Source: Myotis daubentonii (lineage: Eukaryota > Chordata > Mammalia > Chiroptera > Vespertilionidae). Taken from it: 64,000 bases of DNA. The stretch covers positions 85,806,485 through 85,870,484 of the forward strand of contig NC_081847.1 of the NCBI RefSeq assembly GCF_963259705.1, written 5' to 3'. The position numbers and the translations under genes are program-made. Within the stretch, counting starts at the first letter, position 1, and the number at the start of each line of letters is the position of its first letter. Below are positions 1 to 11,505 of this stretch, piece by piece. The notes below the pieces were generated by a model. That model was not told the origin of the DNA. It did no database searches and saw nothing but the letters and a program-made list of their open reading frames with translations.

Positions 1-175
1 GCAGCTCTCCGAGTGCGGTCCCTGGGTCCGCGGCATCACCTTCACCTGGGAGCTGGTTGGAAACGCACCGTTCAGGCCCCACCCTAGACCAGCTGAGTCA
101 GAAGCTCCAGGGGTGGAACTTGGGAATCTGTTTCGCAAACTTCCCAGGTGACTCTGAAACACACCGAAATCTGAG
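1..175 (+). mobile_element. Old hAT-Charlie (MER5/MER20-type) remnant
   Basis: The stretch with ATCACCTTCACCTGGGAGC, GGCCCCACC, CAGAAGCTCCAGGGGTGG and TTCCCAGGTGACTCTGA resembles the symmetric non-autonomous Charlie elements of mammals. It is degenerate and cut by the window start. Confidence 0.55.
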
Positions 176-247
176 ACCCCCCCGAGGGACAAAAACAGAG
201 CCCATGAAGCCAACGATACAGAGCGTCAGCGTCCATGACAGCCGTTA

Positions 248-434
248 TTTTATTTTTAATATGTTTTTCTTGATCTCAGAGAGAAAACAAGAGGAAGAGA
301 GAGAAACATCAGTGAGAGAGAAACATTGATTGGCTGCCTCCTGCACGCCCCCTACTGGGGATTGAGCCCACAACCAGCCGGGAATCGGACCATGACCTCC
401 TGGTTCTCAACCACTGAGCAACACCGGCTGGGCC
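248..434 (-). mobile_element. Ves SINE
   Basis: On the minus strand this has the tRNA-like head (GCCGGTGTTGCTCAGTGG-type box A and a box B region), the central part ending GCAGGAGGCAGCC, and a TC-rich then A-rich tail. The centre keeps CCCCAGTAGGGGGCG (360-346). Confidence 0.9.
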
Positions 435-442
435 ATGGCATC

Positions 443-1163
443 CTTTGGATAGGGACATGTTTCATACATAAGCCACGCTTACCAACCTTTTTGGCAACAA
501 CGCACCTGACTGCTACAAGCGATTATTAAGTGCTATGAAGTACGTCCAGCAATTGCCATTCTGCTGTGAGGTACGCTACCATCCGTGCCGTTCTCTTTAA
601 CCATTTGTTCGCCGTAAGTGTCTACAGACGCAAGCGGCGGACCTTTTTAAATTCAAAATACTGTGGCAGTTAACTGGTTAATGATGAGCAAGCTCTGAAT
701 ATTCATTTGTATTTGGTAACTCTTTTCAAAAATGCTCTTTGCCAAGATATGATTGAATATATCCTTTGGTCCCGATTTGGGACTAAAAAAAGGACCTTAG
801 GTGAAGATGATCATGACTAAGTTCCTTTATCAAAAAAGCAAGGGCAGCAGTAGGTTTCTACAAGTACGTCTGGGAGGAAATGTCAAACTCCCATAAAAAA
901 ATTGTTCTGCGCATGAACCGTACGTTCTCGGGGTTTTTTCTTCAAGGCCTTTCCAGGAAGAGTCAACATCTCAAAGGCCTGGGACAGCACCTCCAGCCCC
1001 ATTCACACACCAGGGGAGCCTTCCACGATCTCTAACCACAGTGCAGACCCAGCAGGCATCAGGGCGCAATCTGAAAAATGCATTGGATGATACAGCTCCA
1101 CACACCATACCACTGCCCCTGCCTCCCAGGGAGTGTGGTTTTCTTCCTCCCGAGAACAACCTA
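443..1163. other. Unassigned intronic stretch
   Basis: No gene or confident repeat seen. A TTAA-bounded 50-base piece (598-648) has weakly matching ends and could be a decayed piggyBac end. Confidence 0.5.
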
Positions 1164-1314
1164 TCTATAATAATAAAAGTGTAATAACCTAATTAGACCA
1201 GATGTCCTTCCGGATGACCTTCCGGGCGAAGCAGGATCCTGGGTGCCAATGGGAAGCCGGTGCCGGCAGCCAGGGAAAGGAAGGCCTACTCTTGCACGAA
1301 TTTCAGGCCTCTAG
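1164..1314 (+). mobile_element. HeliBat-type Helitron (non-autonomous)
   Basis: It begins TCTATAATAATAAAAGTG after an A and ends GGCCTCTAG, with TTGCACGAATTTC just before the end as in the HeliBat 3' hairpin, although the right arm of the hairpin is decayed. Internal CCAGATGTCCTTCCGGATGA is also characteristic. Helitrons leave no target duplication and insert between A and T; the 5' A is present. HeliBats are known from vesper bats. Confidence 0.85.
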
Positions 1315-1412
1315 CAATCTATAAAATGGGAGAATGAGCAATACCTAGTGGCTCCTTACATGCTCTGAAAAGCCCAGAAGGGAACATGAGCATGAAGGAC
1401 ACAGGGCCATTT

Positions 1413-1628
1413 TTTTTTTAAAATATATTTTATTGTTTTTTTACAGAGAGGAAGGGAGAGGGATAGAGAGTTAAAAACATTGATGAGAGAGAAACATCGA
1501 TCAGCTGTCTCCTGCACACCTACTGGGGATGTGCCTACAACCAAGGTACATGCCCTTCACCAGAATCGAACCTGGGACCTTTTGTCCGCAGGCTGACGCT
1601 CTATCCACTGAGCCAAACCAGCTAGGGC
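1413..1628 (-). mobile_element. Ves SINE with perfect 15-bp duplication
   Basis: A full-length minus-strand Ves copy (tRNA-like head at 1628, poly-A side at 1413) flanked by perfect direct repeats GACACAGGGCCATTT at 1398-1412 and 1629-1643. The perfect duplication suggests a recent insertion. Confidence 0.95.
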
Positions 1629-2150
1629 GACACAGGGCCATTTCTGCCTGTAGGCCCCGGCACACCCAGCAGAGCAGGAGGGAGAGGAAAGTTACACGGG
1701 GCAAATGCTCAAAGAGCTTTCCAGCTTCAGCTTGTCAATGGAAATGCTGTTACTAAAAACATCCTTTCCTCTTTTGGACCCTCCCTGCCTCAGGCGTGAG
1801 CCCACAGAACAGGTCTCTCGGCTTATGCAATCTCCCGACCGCGTGGCACGCCAGGCTCGAATCCCAGGGGCTCGCACCCAGCATCGCACAGTGGCCACTC
1901 ACGGCACAAAAGGGGCAGACATCAGTGTGGGCCGTCCCGCTCCCGCCGCTGTGCTCCCGCACTGGCCCGTCTCACAGGAGAAGAAAGGAAGGGAAGGGTA
2001 AGGGACACAAGCAGATGACAGCCATTCCTTACCCCAGGCTTATGGAAAATCGCCCTTTTATTACCGCCTCAGCCTCCCGCACTCAGTGCCATCCAGGAAA
2101 CTTTTGTCAAATGACTCCAACTTGGGAGGCTACAACCAACTTCCCTTTTT

Positions 2151-2207
2151 TGGGACCCTTCAATTCTCGGGCCGATGCTCTATCCACTGAACCAACCCGG
2201 CTGGGGC
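2151..2207 (-). mobile_element. Ves SINE head fragment
   Basis: Only the tRNA-like head is present on the minus strand (GCCCCAGCCGGGTTGG, then the box A part). The centre and tail are missing. Confidence 0.7.
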
Positions 2208-2802
2208 AGAAGACCCACTTTACGGCAGTTCCCGGGCTCCTCGCACGGATCCAACAGGTGTGAGGTGGGCGCAGGAAGCGGGGCCTCCCAGGCTCCTTTC
2301 GGGGAGATGCTGATTCTGCAGCTGAGGGGACGCTCTCAGCAGCTGTTCTCCACCCCGTGCGGGGCCTTGGGCAGAGTTTATATCAACTGAACACGGAGCT
2401 GAGCAGCAATTACGCTGCAGGCTTTTCACACCGTTCAGCTTAATGTTTTTTTTTAATCTTCAACAAATTCTATTTTCTCTCCTCACTCATTACGCCAACA
2501 GCTGCATTCCGTGTCCCTCTGTCTGTGGATTCAGACTGCTGTCACTGCAGACAGAGTAATCTCACAGCTGGAGACGTTCCTGCTCAGTGGCTGCCCAGCT
2601 CCCGTGGCAGGTTGGCGAGAAACAGGCGGGAAGGACACTCCTCACTCTGAAGCTGAGAGAGACTCGCACACGCAGTGGCTTCACCAAGTTCCAGTCAGTG
2701 AGTGGAAAGAATTCGTTCTCTTGACCTTCAGTTAAAGTCTTTATATGTGTCTCCCATCCGCCGCCTCCTCCCAAGGGAGGGTGTATTAAAGGGAAACAAG
2801 CC

Positions 2803-3033
2803 CAGCCAGCATGGCTCCGTGGTTGAACGTTGACCCATGAACCAGAAGGGCCCAGTTCGATTCCCGGTCAGAGCACAGGCCCGGGTTGCAGGCTCCACCT
2901 CTAGTGTGGGGCGTGCAGGAGGCAGCTGATCAATGATTCTCTCTTATCATTGATGTTTCTATCTCTCTCTCCCTCTCCCTGCCTCTCTGAAATCAATAAA
3001 AATATATTTAAAAATAAATAAAAATAAACAAAT
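2803..3033 (+). mobile_element. Ves SINE
   Basis: Full-length, with head, GTGCAGGAGGCAGCTGATCA centre, TC-rich region and AATAAAAATATATTTAAAA tail. Imperfect duplications AAAGGGAAACAAGCC and AAAGGGAGACAAACC flank it. Confidence 0.93.
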
Positions 3034-3049
3034 AAAGGGAGACAAACCC

Positions 3050-4158
3050 ACCAAGATAAATCAACCCAAGTTGTTAAGTCAGGCCAATCACTGAGTCTCC
3101 CTCCTGAGCTTTGTCAACTACTTCTCCCACAGCTTCTTGGAAAATTCTAAAAGAAAATAGGATTAGGTAGAGGGGAGTGTGCCAACAAAGGAAAAATGTC
3201 ATTTGCTTTGGATCCTCCTAATGGCACAAACATTTCACATGAGCTAGTTAACTACTCCCTGCCCCAGAGTGGCCTATAGTGGGGAGCTGGGAGGTGCAGC
3301 CTCCTGCTCATGGCTCCCGAGCTGAGAGCTGGGTTTGCCAAGAACCTGATTCTCAACATACCTAGCTTCTACCCCGTGGGCACTCAGACAGGTATTAAAC
3401 AAGAAACCACTGCCGACTCCACAGACAGAATGTTATCATGTGCACACGTTTGCTAAGTTTCTTAACCATCTCAGCAATCCTCTTCAACTTCTGTGGTCTA
3501 GAGGCAAGGTCATAGAGCACTGCCTTTCATTTTAATTTCTTTGGGGGACACCGCACGAAGTCTGAAACTGGTCAGCTTCCCGACCGTCACCGCCAGCCTT
3601 CTTCCTCTGCAGGGAACGCTGAGTTTAAGTGTGGAAGAGGATCGAGTGGGTTTGCAGGGTAGGTCCGCTTGGGACAGGCCTACAGAGCCCATGCCCCCTG
3701 GGCACAGGGCCTCCAACCAGAAGCCCTCCACCCTCCACCAGGAAGCAAGATCGTGTCTAGGTGTCTAGATTGTGTCTGTTTCCTGAGACCCATCCCAGGT
3801 TCACTGAAGGTGTGACGTGGAAGAAGTTAGGGTGGCATAAGGGCGACACCTCCCTTCTCAGGGCAGCCCTGACCTGCTGCTGGGACCCACAGAACCCTGA
3901 ATGCGGTCCCCATGGGTCGTCCCAGGAGGCACTCCTGGAAAGTGGAGCTGTCCCAGCTGCCGGAGCACTGCTCTGCCGCCTGACTGGGAAGACGATCGGT
4001 GCCAGGGCGAGGGGCTGCCGCTGCTGGGGGGAGTCCGCCCTGCTAGTTCACTCCTCGAGGCTGGTCCACCTTCAGAAGAGTAACCAATGGGCCCTGCTGG
4101 TTCCTGGTCACTGGTGATGGAGAAAACTCACCCATGGGGTGTTTAAAAGCCTAGGAAG
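3050..4158. other. Unassigned intronic stretch
   Basis: Mostly unique sequence, with no gene and no repeat I can name. Confidence 0.5.
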
Positions 4159-4379
4159 CCCTAGCGGGTTTAGCTCAGAGCGTCCGCCTGCGGGCTGAAG
4201 GGTTAGGGTTCGATTCTGGTGAAGGGCACAGACCTCGGTTGCAGGTTCAATCCCGGTCTCGCTCAGGGAGCGTGCAGGAGGCAACCAGTCCGTGTGTCTC
4301 TCCCTCTCTGTCTCTCTAAAAATATCAATGAAAAAATATCCTCGAGTGAGGATTAACAATAAATAAATAAAAATAAAAC
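4159..4379 (+). mobile_element. Ves SINE, 'GTGAGGATTAA' tail subfamily
   Basis: Head, GTGCAGGAGGCAACCAGTC centre and the tail variant AATATCCTCGAGTGAGGAT, which marks a different Ves subfamily from the AATAAAAATATATTT-tailed copies. Confidence 0.9.
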
Positions 4380-4399
4380 ATGTTTAAAAATAAATAAAT

Positions 4400-4550
4400 G
4401 AAAGCCTATGAACCAGGAGGTCACCATTCAATTCCCGGTGAGGGCACATGCCCGGGTTGCAGACTTGATCCCTGGTGCTTCTCTATCTCTCTCTCTCTCC
4501 TTTTCCCTTCCTCTCTGAAATCAATAAAAATATATTTTAAACAATAAAAG
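4400..4550 (+). mobile_element. Ves SINE, internally deleted
   Basis: Starts within the head (AGCCTATGAACCAGGAGGTC), keeps box B, then jumps from the centre to the TC-rich tail ending AATAAAAATATATTTTAA. Confidence 0.85.
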
Positions 4551-5298
4551 GCCTTCACACATTCCAGGAGCTTGTAGGCCAGACTCAGCAACCGAGGGTC
4601 TCTTCTGCCCACCCCCAGCCTCCCTGAGCCCAGGGCTGGCCAGGCCACCGCTTCCAGGCGCGCTTGCTGCCAGTCCTCTCCTCGGGGCCCCTGCAGACAC
4701 CACTCCCCAGGCTCATCCCTCCGCAAAGCTTCTGCCCTGAGAGTTCCCTTCCTCCCTCCGAGAGCGTCCTGAAGCCTCCTCTGCGCTCCCCAGCAGCACT
4801 GAGCCCCGGCTGCACCCCCAGTGGACCCACGGGGCTTTATTTCACAGCCGGCACATCGCCCCCCTTCTAAGAGTTATAAGCATCGTAACACCCCAGTTCT
4901 TTCCTCACCCCCATGTCAATTAGCAAAGTGGCTTAAACACTGTTAGAATCCATGACCTAAGATACCTCCACCCAGTTCCCGGGCAGGTCAGAGAGAAACG
5001 TCCCACCCTAACTGGGCTCCTCAGTGAGACAATTGAGCTATAGTACCAACGGCCTGTTTAAGTAAATGTCCTGTGTAAGTGTTGGTGTATTCACGCTAGA
5101 CAAGCTTAAAAAGTAAAAATCCGATTTACCTGAGAGAACAAAGGGCTATTTATGTACAAGAGGACTCCCCGGAGAGCTGTTTTTTAAAACATCACCTGCC
5201 CATGCACTGAAAATAACATTCAGTCTGATAAGTTTTCAGGTTCTGTACATTGTCACATGTAGAGGTGGTCTCTGTATTTGTGCGGGTAGCAGATAAGT

Positions 5299-5299
<1 letters not shown>

Positions 5300-5334
<35 letters not shown>

Positions 5335-5473
5335 GTGTGTGTGTGTGTGTGTAGGGAGAGAGGGAGAGAGAGAGGGAGAGAGAGGGAGAGAGAGGGAGAG
5401 AGAGGGAGAGGGAGAGAGAGGGAGAGGGAGAGAGAGAGAGAAAGGGAGAGGGAGAGAGAGAGGGAGGGAGGTT
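5300..5473 (+). repeat. Compound (TG)n and (GAGAGG)n microsatellite
   Basis: About 54 bases of TG repeat followed by about 120 bases of pure purine GAGAGG-type repeat. On the MYO5B sense strand it reads as a pyrimidine tract followed by CA repeats. Confidence 0.95.
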
Positions 5474-5649
5474 AGTTGGTTGGCTGCATCCTGATGGGAG
5501 ACCTCTTGCCCCTTTAAGAGGAGACTCTCACACTCCCTTTGACTTCATCAATAGCTCAGGGAGCAGTTCAAAAAATAAAATATGTTTTAAAATAAGTAAA
5601 GTCCTAACAGCCCACAGAAAAGGCTGCCCGCCAGAGCCTGAGAATCTGA

Positions 5650-5762
5650 GGTCGTTGAACACGTCCTAACCCCTCCCTTCACCCCTCTGGCCTCAGTTTC
5701 CCTGCCCACGAAGTGGAGAAGGACCGTGCCGTTACCTCAGGGAAGGCTTGCGAGGATGAAAT
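5650..5762 (+). mobile_element. MIR fragment
   Basis: CTGGCCTCAGTTTCCCTGCC and the following GAGGATGAAATG match the 3' part of MIR. Confidence 0.65.
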
Positions 5763-6439
5763 GTGAGCCGGGAAAGGACACTCAAGCAGAAGAGGCCCGG
5801 GCGGAGCAGGCACCCGGGAAACCGCCTTGGCGTGCCGTCTCCCAGGCCCGTGTCAGCCGGCAGCCCTGGGAGAGCGGCTTCCTATGGACATAACCGCCGA
5901 GGAGCCCTCCGTGGAGCACACATGGGCCCTGATTCGTCACCGGAAGCAGCCTGCTGATCTCAGCGGGACCTCAGCCTTGCACCTGCCTCCACACGAATGG
6001 GCTCAGCTGTGGGCAGGGGCCGGGCTGCTTGGGGAAGTCTTTGGACACGCCAGGTCGCGCCCCAGAGGTGAGGCTGATGGATGGGTGGCTTGGAGGTGCA
6101 GCCAGAGCAAGAGGGCGAGGACCTCGAGGAAAACAGTTCCTGCCACTGGTGCTGCGGACCCCTTGGTTACAAACCCATGGGCTGGGGCACACTCACTGCG
6201 AGCCCGGGGCACCCCCACCCCTCCAGGGACGATCGTGTCGTTCTGTCCTGCAGACCACTGCCGGGAAGACAACAGACGCCCTTCGCCGGGACAGGAAGGG
6301 AGACGGGAGATGTCAAACTCCGATAAAACAGAAAACTCAAAAAACTCGAGTCACGATTCTCCATTCAGCTTCAGGGAACGCAGACCACTGAGCCGCGAAC
6401 AGGCTCACCGTGGAGATGGGATCCCAGCAGCTACCCTGA

Positions 6440-6632
6440 GAGCTTACCGTGTGCAGGCCCTGCTTCCTGGGGCCTTTCCTGCGCTGGCTCCTTTCATGCT
6501 CACAGCCCTGAGAGATCGTATTTCACAGCCAGGAAACTGAAGCATGAAGAGGTGACTTCAGTTGCCCAGGGTCACTAGCAAGTAAGCTGGGATTCGAACC
6601 CGGGCAGGAGTCTGGCTCCCAAATCTGTGTCC
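6440..6632 (-). mobile_element. MIR element
   Basis: Plus-strand text with AGGAAACTGAAGCATGAAGAG, TTGCCCAGGGTCACTAGCAA and GGGATTCGAACCCGGGC is the reverse of the MIR consensus. Confidence 0.85.
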
Positions 6633-6639
6633 TTTAGAG

Positions 6640-6689
6640 CAGCGGTCGCCAACCGGTGGTCCGTGAGGTCGGGACGGTTGGCGATGCTG
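6640..6689. mobile_element. 50-bp hAT MITE
   Basis: Begins CAGCGGTCGCCAACCGG and ends GGTTGGCGATGCTG, nearly perfect inverted repeats around a tiny core. It is flanked by CTTTAGAG (6632-6639) and CTGTAGAG (6690-6697), an 8-bp duplication with one mismatch, as expected for hAT. Confidence 0.8.
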
Positions 6690-7082
6690 CTGTAGAGAGT
6701 GCCGAGTGCGGCCTAAATTCTCCGCCTTCCATCTCTAACGGGCAAGTAGCGGGGCCACACAGGCAGGGGCTTCTGCCCAACAAGAAAGGTCGGAGGAGCG
6801 GCTTCGTTTTGTCTGACTTCCCTGAACTTCCTAACGTGAATGTGCTACGCTTCCTGCAGCACAAAAACCAAACCCACTGATTGGTTTTCAGCGGCTCCCC
6901 ACCCTCCGTCAGACCCCCCCCCCCCGCCCCCGTGGCCGCCAGGAGACAGAGCAGCACAGCTGAACACTCAGCCACCTGCACACGGAACCAGCTCAACTAG
7001 CTCGTCACAAACAGGACCGCCCCTGCAGCCCCAGCGAGGCGGGGAGCAGCCCCAGCGACTCGGGGAGCCAGGCAGGCTGCAC

Positions 7083-7257
7083 AGAGACTGGGCTGGGAGT
7101 GGCTGTCAGCTTCCTGGTGATCCGACTAGGAAACACTGGTTAATGCTGGGAGTACAGTTAAAACCACATCAGCCCCATCTGAAACAAAAGAAAAACCCTC
7201 CTGGGACTTTTTCCAAGAACTTACTCAAAATGCAAAAGGCTTTGCTGGTTAACGATT
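7083..7257 (+). repeat. Inverted repeat, left arm
   Basis: About 175 bases that recur in reverse complement at 8196-8368 with about a dozen mismatches and one single-base gap. The match starts sharply at AGAGACTGGGCTGGG and ends at GGTTAACGATT. The family is not recognised. Confidence 0.9.
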
Positions 7258-7897
7258 AGCCGGCAGGAGGAACTGGGGTTTCTCATGAGGACTTTTTGGA
7301 AAGCTCCCCAGCTGCCCGCAGATCGATGGATGACAGTCAACAGAGAGGGCCTGTGCCCGAGAACACCCTCCCAGTTTCGAGGGAGAGTCTGGGCTAGCTC
7401 CATCGCCTCTGGAAGGTACACTGATAAGTGCACATGCTCGGTTCATTTTGGGGGGAGGGGGCCACAGAAGGTCCTACGGGGCACTGCGAAGGCTCCTTCA
7501 AAGGAGACAAGAAGAATGAGCACCAGCCATGGCCAACTAGCGGGCGCTGACAGAAATCAGGAAGCAAAAGGCAGCCCCAGTGGTCACATGTTAATCAGGA
7601 ACTCCGTGGAGGGCTTCTCTGTCCTGCGGAAGCACACAGGCTGTCATCTCTCCCACCCACTGGGAAAGGGCTCTGGGAGCCAGTGGAGGGGTGGCACCGA
7701 GGAGCCAACAAGGCCCTCTGTATAGGGTGCCACCAGTCCTTCCCCCCACATATCCCATCTGCCCTCCCCTGAGCTCTATAGCACCCTGGGGCTCTAGCAC
7801 CCTAACAGGGCTCCTCGGCCCCAGTCCATCTACTTCCAGTGCACTCTGCAGCCCTCCCTCTCGGGGGCCTTTGAAGTCTAGACGTCATGTATCCCAA

Positions 7898-7954
7898 GCT
7901 GAGCAGGTACACAGACAGGAGGAACTGCTGAGCAGGTACACAGACAGGAGGAAC
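7898..7954 (+). repeat. 29-bp tandem duplication
   Basis: The unit GCTGAGCAGGTACACAGACA plus nine bases is present twice in a row without mismatch. Confidence 0.9.
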
Positions 7955-8195
7955 GCTGGCCTGGCCCTAGGAGAGTGTGGGGCACACCTCTCCCTCCACC
8001 TCAAATTCTCCCAGCGATTGGACAAGGACCAGGTTCTCCTGCTCAGGACATGGCTTTCTGTGAGAGGAGTGTGTCATGGCACTTTAAAAACATCAAAGCC
8101 CCATGCTGGCCAATGTCAGTCATTGCTGCGTTGAGTCATAGAATAGCATGCATCCGGAGTCCTCGTGTTAAAACCACTTCATACGTAAGGACTGA

Positions 8196-8368
8196 ATCGT
8201 TAACCAGCAAAGCCTTTTGCATTTTGAGTAAGTTCTTGGAAAAGTCCCAGGAGGTGTTTGCTTTTGTTTCAGATGGGGCTGATGTAGTTTTAACTGTCCT
8301 CCCAGCATTAACCAGCGTTTCCTAATCGGGTCACGAGGTCGCTGACAGCCGATCCCAGCCCAGTCTCT
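8196..8368 (-). repeat. Inverted repeat, right arm
   Basis: Reverse-complement partner of 7083-7257. The spacer between the arms (7258-8195) is not obviously repetitive apart from a short tandem duplication at 7898-7954. Confidence 0.9.
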
Positions 8369-8961
8369 CCACCGCCTTTGAAGGAGAACTTAGTCCGTCA
8401 CGCTGAGTGGAATCCAGTTCTCTCGTTAATGAGCAGAGAAGGAATAAGATGAACTTGTTGAGGGCCAACCCTTACAGGGGTTATAAGGAGCTTTAGGCAC
8501 CACCCCTCTAAGAGGACACCCCACACAGGCGCTGCCTTCACCAGCAGGCTCTGGGCGACGTCTGCAAATGCGACTGCAACCTCGAACGTTCCGGGCAGAG
8601 AACTGAGCCTGTGCCCCTCTGGGTACCGGGCTTGCTGGGAGTGTGTTGTCACCAATGCCACAGATCAAAGGCAAAACCCTGGCCTTGCCTGGGACACACA
8701 GGAAGAAGACAGAACAAGCACCCAATGTTGTATTTCTATAAAAAGCGAACTTGAAATTAGAAGAAATAAAACATTGCTTTTTAATGATCCCCAATAAGGT
8801 ACAATTATTCCCCTAAGTCATTATTTCATGAAGGTACGGTCCACCTAATTATATGTTGATATGTCCTCGTTTTCCCTCCTCTGTCTTTGTTTCCACCACA
8901 AATTCCTACTGAGAAAACCTGATTTGCTAAGGGTGACTCTGTTCTAAAGACTCAAGAAGCC

Positions 8962-9203
8962 CCTGGCCCATCTGGCTCCGTGAATAGAGCGTCAGCCTGT
9001 GGACTGAAGGGTCCCGGGTTTGATTCCGGTCAAGGGCATGTACCTCAGTTGCAGGCTCCGGCCCTGGTCGGGGGTAAGCAGGAGGCAACCAATCGATGTG
9101 TTTCTTTCAATCAGTGTTTCTCTCCGTCTCTTCCTCTCCCTTCCACTCTCTCTAAAAAATCAGTGGGAAAATATCCTCGGGTGAGGATTAAACAATAAAG
9201 CCA
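8962..9203 (+). mobile_element. Ves SINE, 'GTGAGGATTAA' tail subfamily
   Basis: Full length, with GAATAGAGCGTCAGCCTGTG head, TCCCGGGTTTGATTCCGGTC box B and AATATCCTCGGGTGAGGATT tail. Confidence 0.93.
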
Positions 9204-9209
9204 AAGTCA

Positions 9210-10035
9210 GAGTCGAGAGAAAAGTAACAGGCGTAGGTCCCCTGCCCACCTGCCAACCCCTCTAAAGGCCCACCAGGTTAGCCTCCCTTCTGACACTGGC
9301 CCCAAGCATTTCAATACACGGCACTTACCGCGACCTTTGCACTCCCTGGAGCTAATTAGCATCATGCTTGTTACTATGCTTTGATAGCAAGGTGAGCGGA
9401 GTGGTGCTTTAAACACATTTGGAGCTCAAGAAGTATGGGGCGACAGGCAATTTGGAAGCATTTAGCTGGATACCGAGATTAGTGCAAAAGCCTATTTGTC
9501 ACTGTGACAGGAGGTGATAATGTGACATTTCACAAGTTTCAAAACAGCAGGGGAAACCACCTCCCCTCTATTATTTGCAGCACTGCTGGGCTTCCCACTC
9601 CAAACACCCTCTCCGCGTGAACTATGAGTCACTCTAATTACTCAGCGGCCGAAGACCGAGCCAACCACGGTCCGCAATCAGATCCGTGCCCGAACCTTTT
9701 GTGACGAGAACATTTCTAGCTCCTGTGCCTGCAGGGTTCCCCACCAGCCCCATTTTCCCAACGAATAATAATTTGCAGAATTCTTTATTGAAAGGGGCTC
9801 CTGCTTCGACAGTGGGCACTGGCAAACACATTTCCTGTCTTCTCCCCTCCCCAACATGCCAATACTTTCCGAACATCAAGAACTGAGTATTTCTCACTAA
9901 ATCAAGGACAGAAAATTATCCTTGGACACCCACGTTCTCTCTGCTTTGAAGCAGCGTCGCTGTGGTGCTTTGAGGGGCTCCCGGAAAGTTAAGGACAGTG
10001 ACCCTCAGGACGCGCTTGGCAGGGAAGCGTGTGGT
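9210..10035. other. Unassigned intronic stretch
   Basis: No gene or nameable repeat. The AT-rich part near 9340-9520 contains TAATTAGC-type homeodomain-like words, which alone prove nothing. Confidence 0.45.
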
Positions 10036-10215
10036 GTTTCTGCATCGGAGGCTCAAATCCTGGTTCTGCTGCTGCCTCGCTGTGTGATCTTATCAAAGTT
10101 ACTAACCCTCTCTGGCCAGTTTTCTCTGATGTGAAACAGAGATCATAGAAACACCCCTCCTTCCATGGTAGTAAGGACTGAATATGAGATTACTCTGTGT
10201 CGGGCACTGTGATAT
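10036..10215 (+). mobile_element. MIR element
   Basis: CAAATCCTGGTTCTGCTGCT, GCTGTGTGATCTTATCAAAG and the GTCGGGCACTGTG end follow the MIR order. Confidence 0.8.
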
Positions 10216-11490
10216 GATTCACATCATACCAGTTCAGTGTTAATTACCAACAGTAACTCTTCCTAGGACTAACGAGCCTGACCAATAGCAGGAAAGGCTG
10301 GGGAAGAAAATGCACGTTAAGCGCTCGTTTCGCCGTGGCCGGTAACATGCTTATCTCTGCCAGGCTCCCGCCTCTTCTCTACCACCTCTCTTCTTGACAC
10401 TAGGGCTGCCTGCTCAGAATTTATCCACTAACAGACGATGGTGGTTGTCACGGAGCAAACGGCAAGGGCAAACAGGCACTGGCTTAAGCTCCCATGTTTA
10501 CAAACAGTTAAGGAGGGATGTGAAACTCAAGAACTTTAAGTCCCTCAACTGAAACGTAAAAGGCAAGGCAATTATACACAGAAACACCTCTGACCCCTTA
10601 AAATCCTTCCCATTTCTTGCCTCCACCTCTTTCTCATAGCACCTGGGTACACACATCCACTTAGAACGCATTCCCCTCCTCCCCCTGAGGTAGGTTAAGA
10701 CGTTTAAAGACATCTGAAGTTGCATTTTTCATTCAAGGAGCCCCCTCTCTACTATCTGACAGACAGGTATTTAGATTTCTAAAAAGGCAAAGGATGAAAT
10801 TATGAAATGTAAAAGTCTTAACCTAAATCAGTGTGGGGGGAGGGGGGATGTTTTCTCACTAGTTGATAGAGACCCGCTGTGCACCGTTATTTTCTGATAA
10901 GCCCTGAGGATGTCTCTCCAAGATCAGCCTATGTTGCCGCATCCAAGATCTGATGGTTTCCTTCCCGTACGAGCAAAAACATCAGCAAGGAGGAGCGAGT
11001 CTCCGTCATTCTTTCATTCATGTCCCCTTAAAAGCACTTCCACATGAACCACCATAAGCCAGGCAGAAAGATTCATCAAACCAGGCAGAAGCCCCAGCCT
11101 CCTCCTTTCTCCTCCTCGATTGGAAAGGTGACAAGAGCGCCCAGGCGACACTCGAGGCCACGATCAGAGAGCTCCTGAGGAGGCTCACTGCTTTAGGCGA
11201 GACTACTGTTCTAGCAGAGGCGGGGCGCTGCCACAGAGCCTTCGTCCTCGCCGCCAGCAGCTGTAGGAGTCACGGAAAAGAACGTGTCAGAGACCAAGGT
11301 GGGTTCCTGCAAGGGAAGTCCTGCAGGGAGAGCCCTGCCCAAGGTCCGCGATGTTCCTCACGTGCCTTTTTAGAAATTTAAATACTTCCTATCGGATATT
11401 GAAGAGGAGATTCCTTTCATGAAAAATGAAACTTCACAGGCCAAGATGACTTCTGAGATCCTCTCCAAGTCTAACACTCAGTGATGACTG
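10216..11490. other. Unassigned intronic stretch
   Basis: No gene and no repeat I can name. Confidence 0.5.
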
Positions 11491-11505
11491 AAAAGCATTG
11501 TCCTA

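Noticed and set aside
598..648. A TTAA-bounded 50-base piece with CCATTTGTTCGCCG and a partly complementary right end
   Set aside because: The end match is weak (about 8 of 14), too little for a piggyBac call.
5297..5494. Open frame with VCVCV and REGERE repeats
   Set aside because: It is a translation of the TG and GAGAGG microsatellites.
5827..6540. Open frame of 237 codons on the plus strand
   Set aside because: It runs into a reversed MIR, has no domain I recognise and no splice or promoter context.
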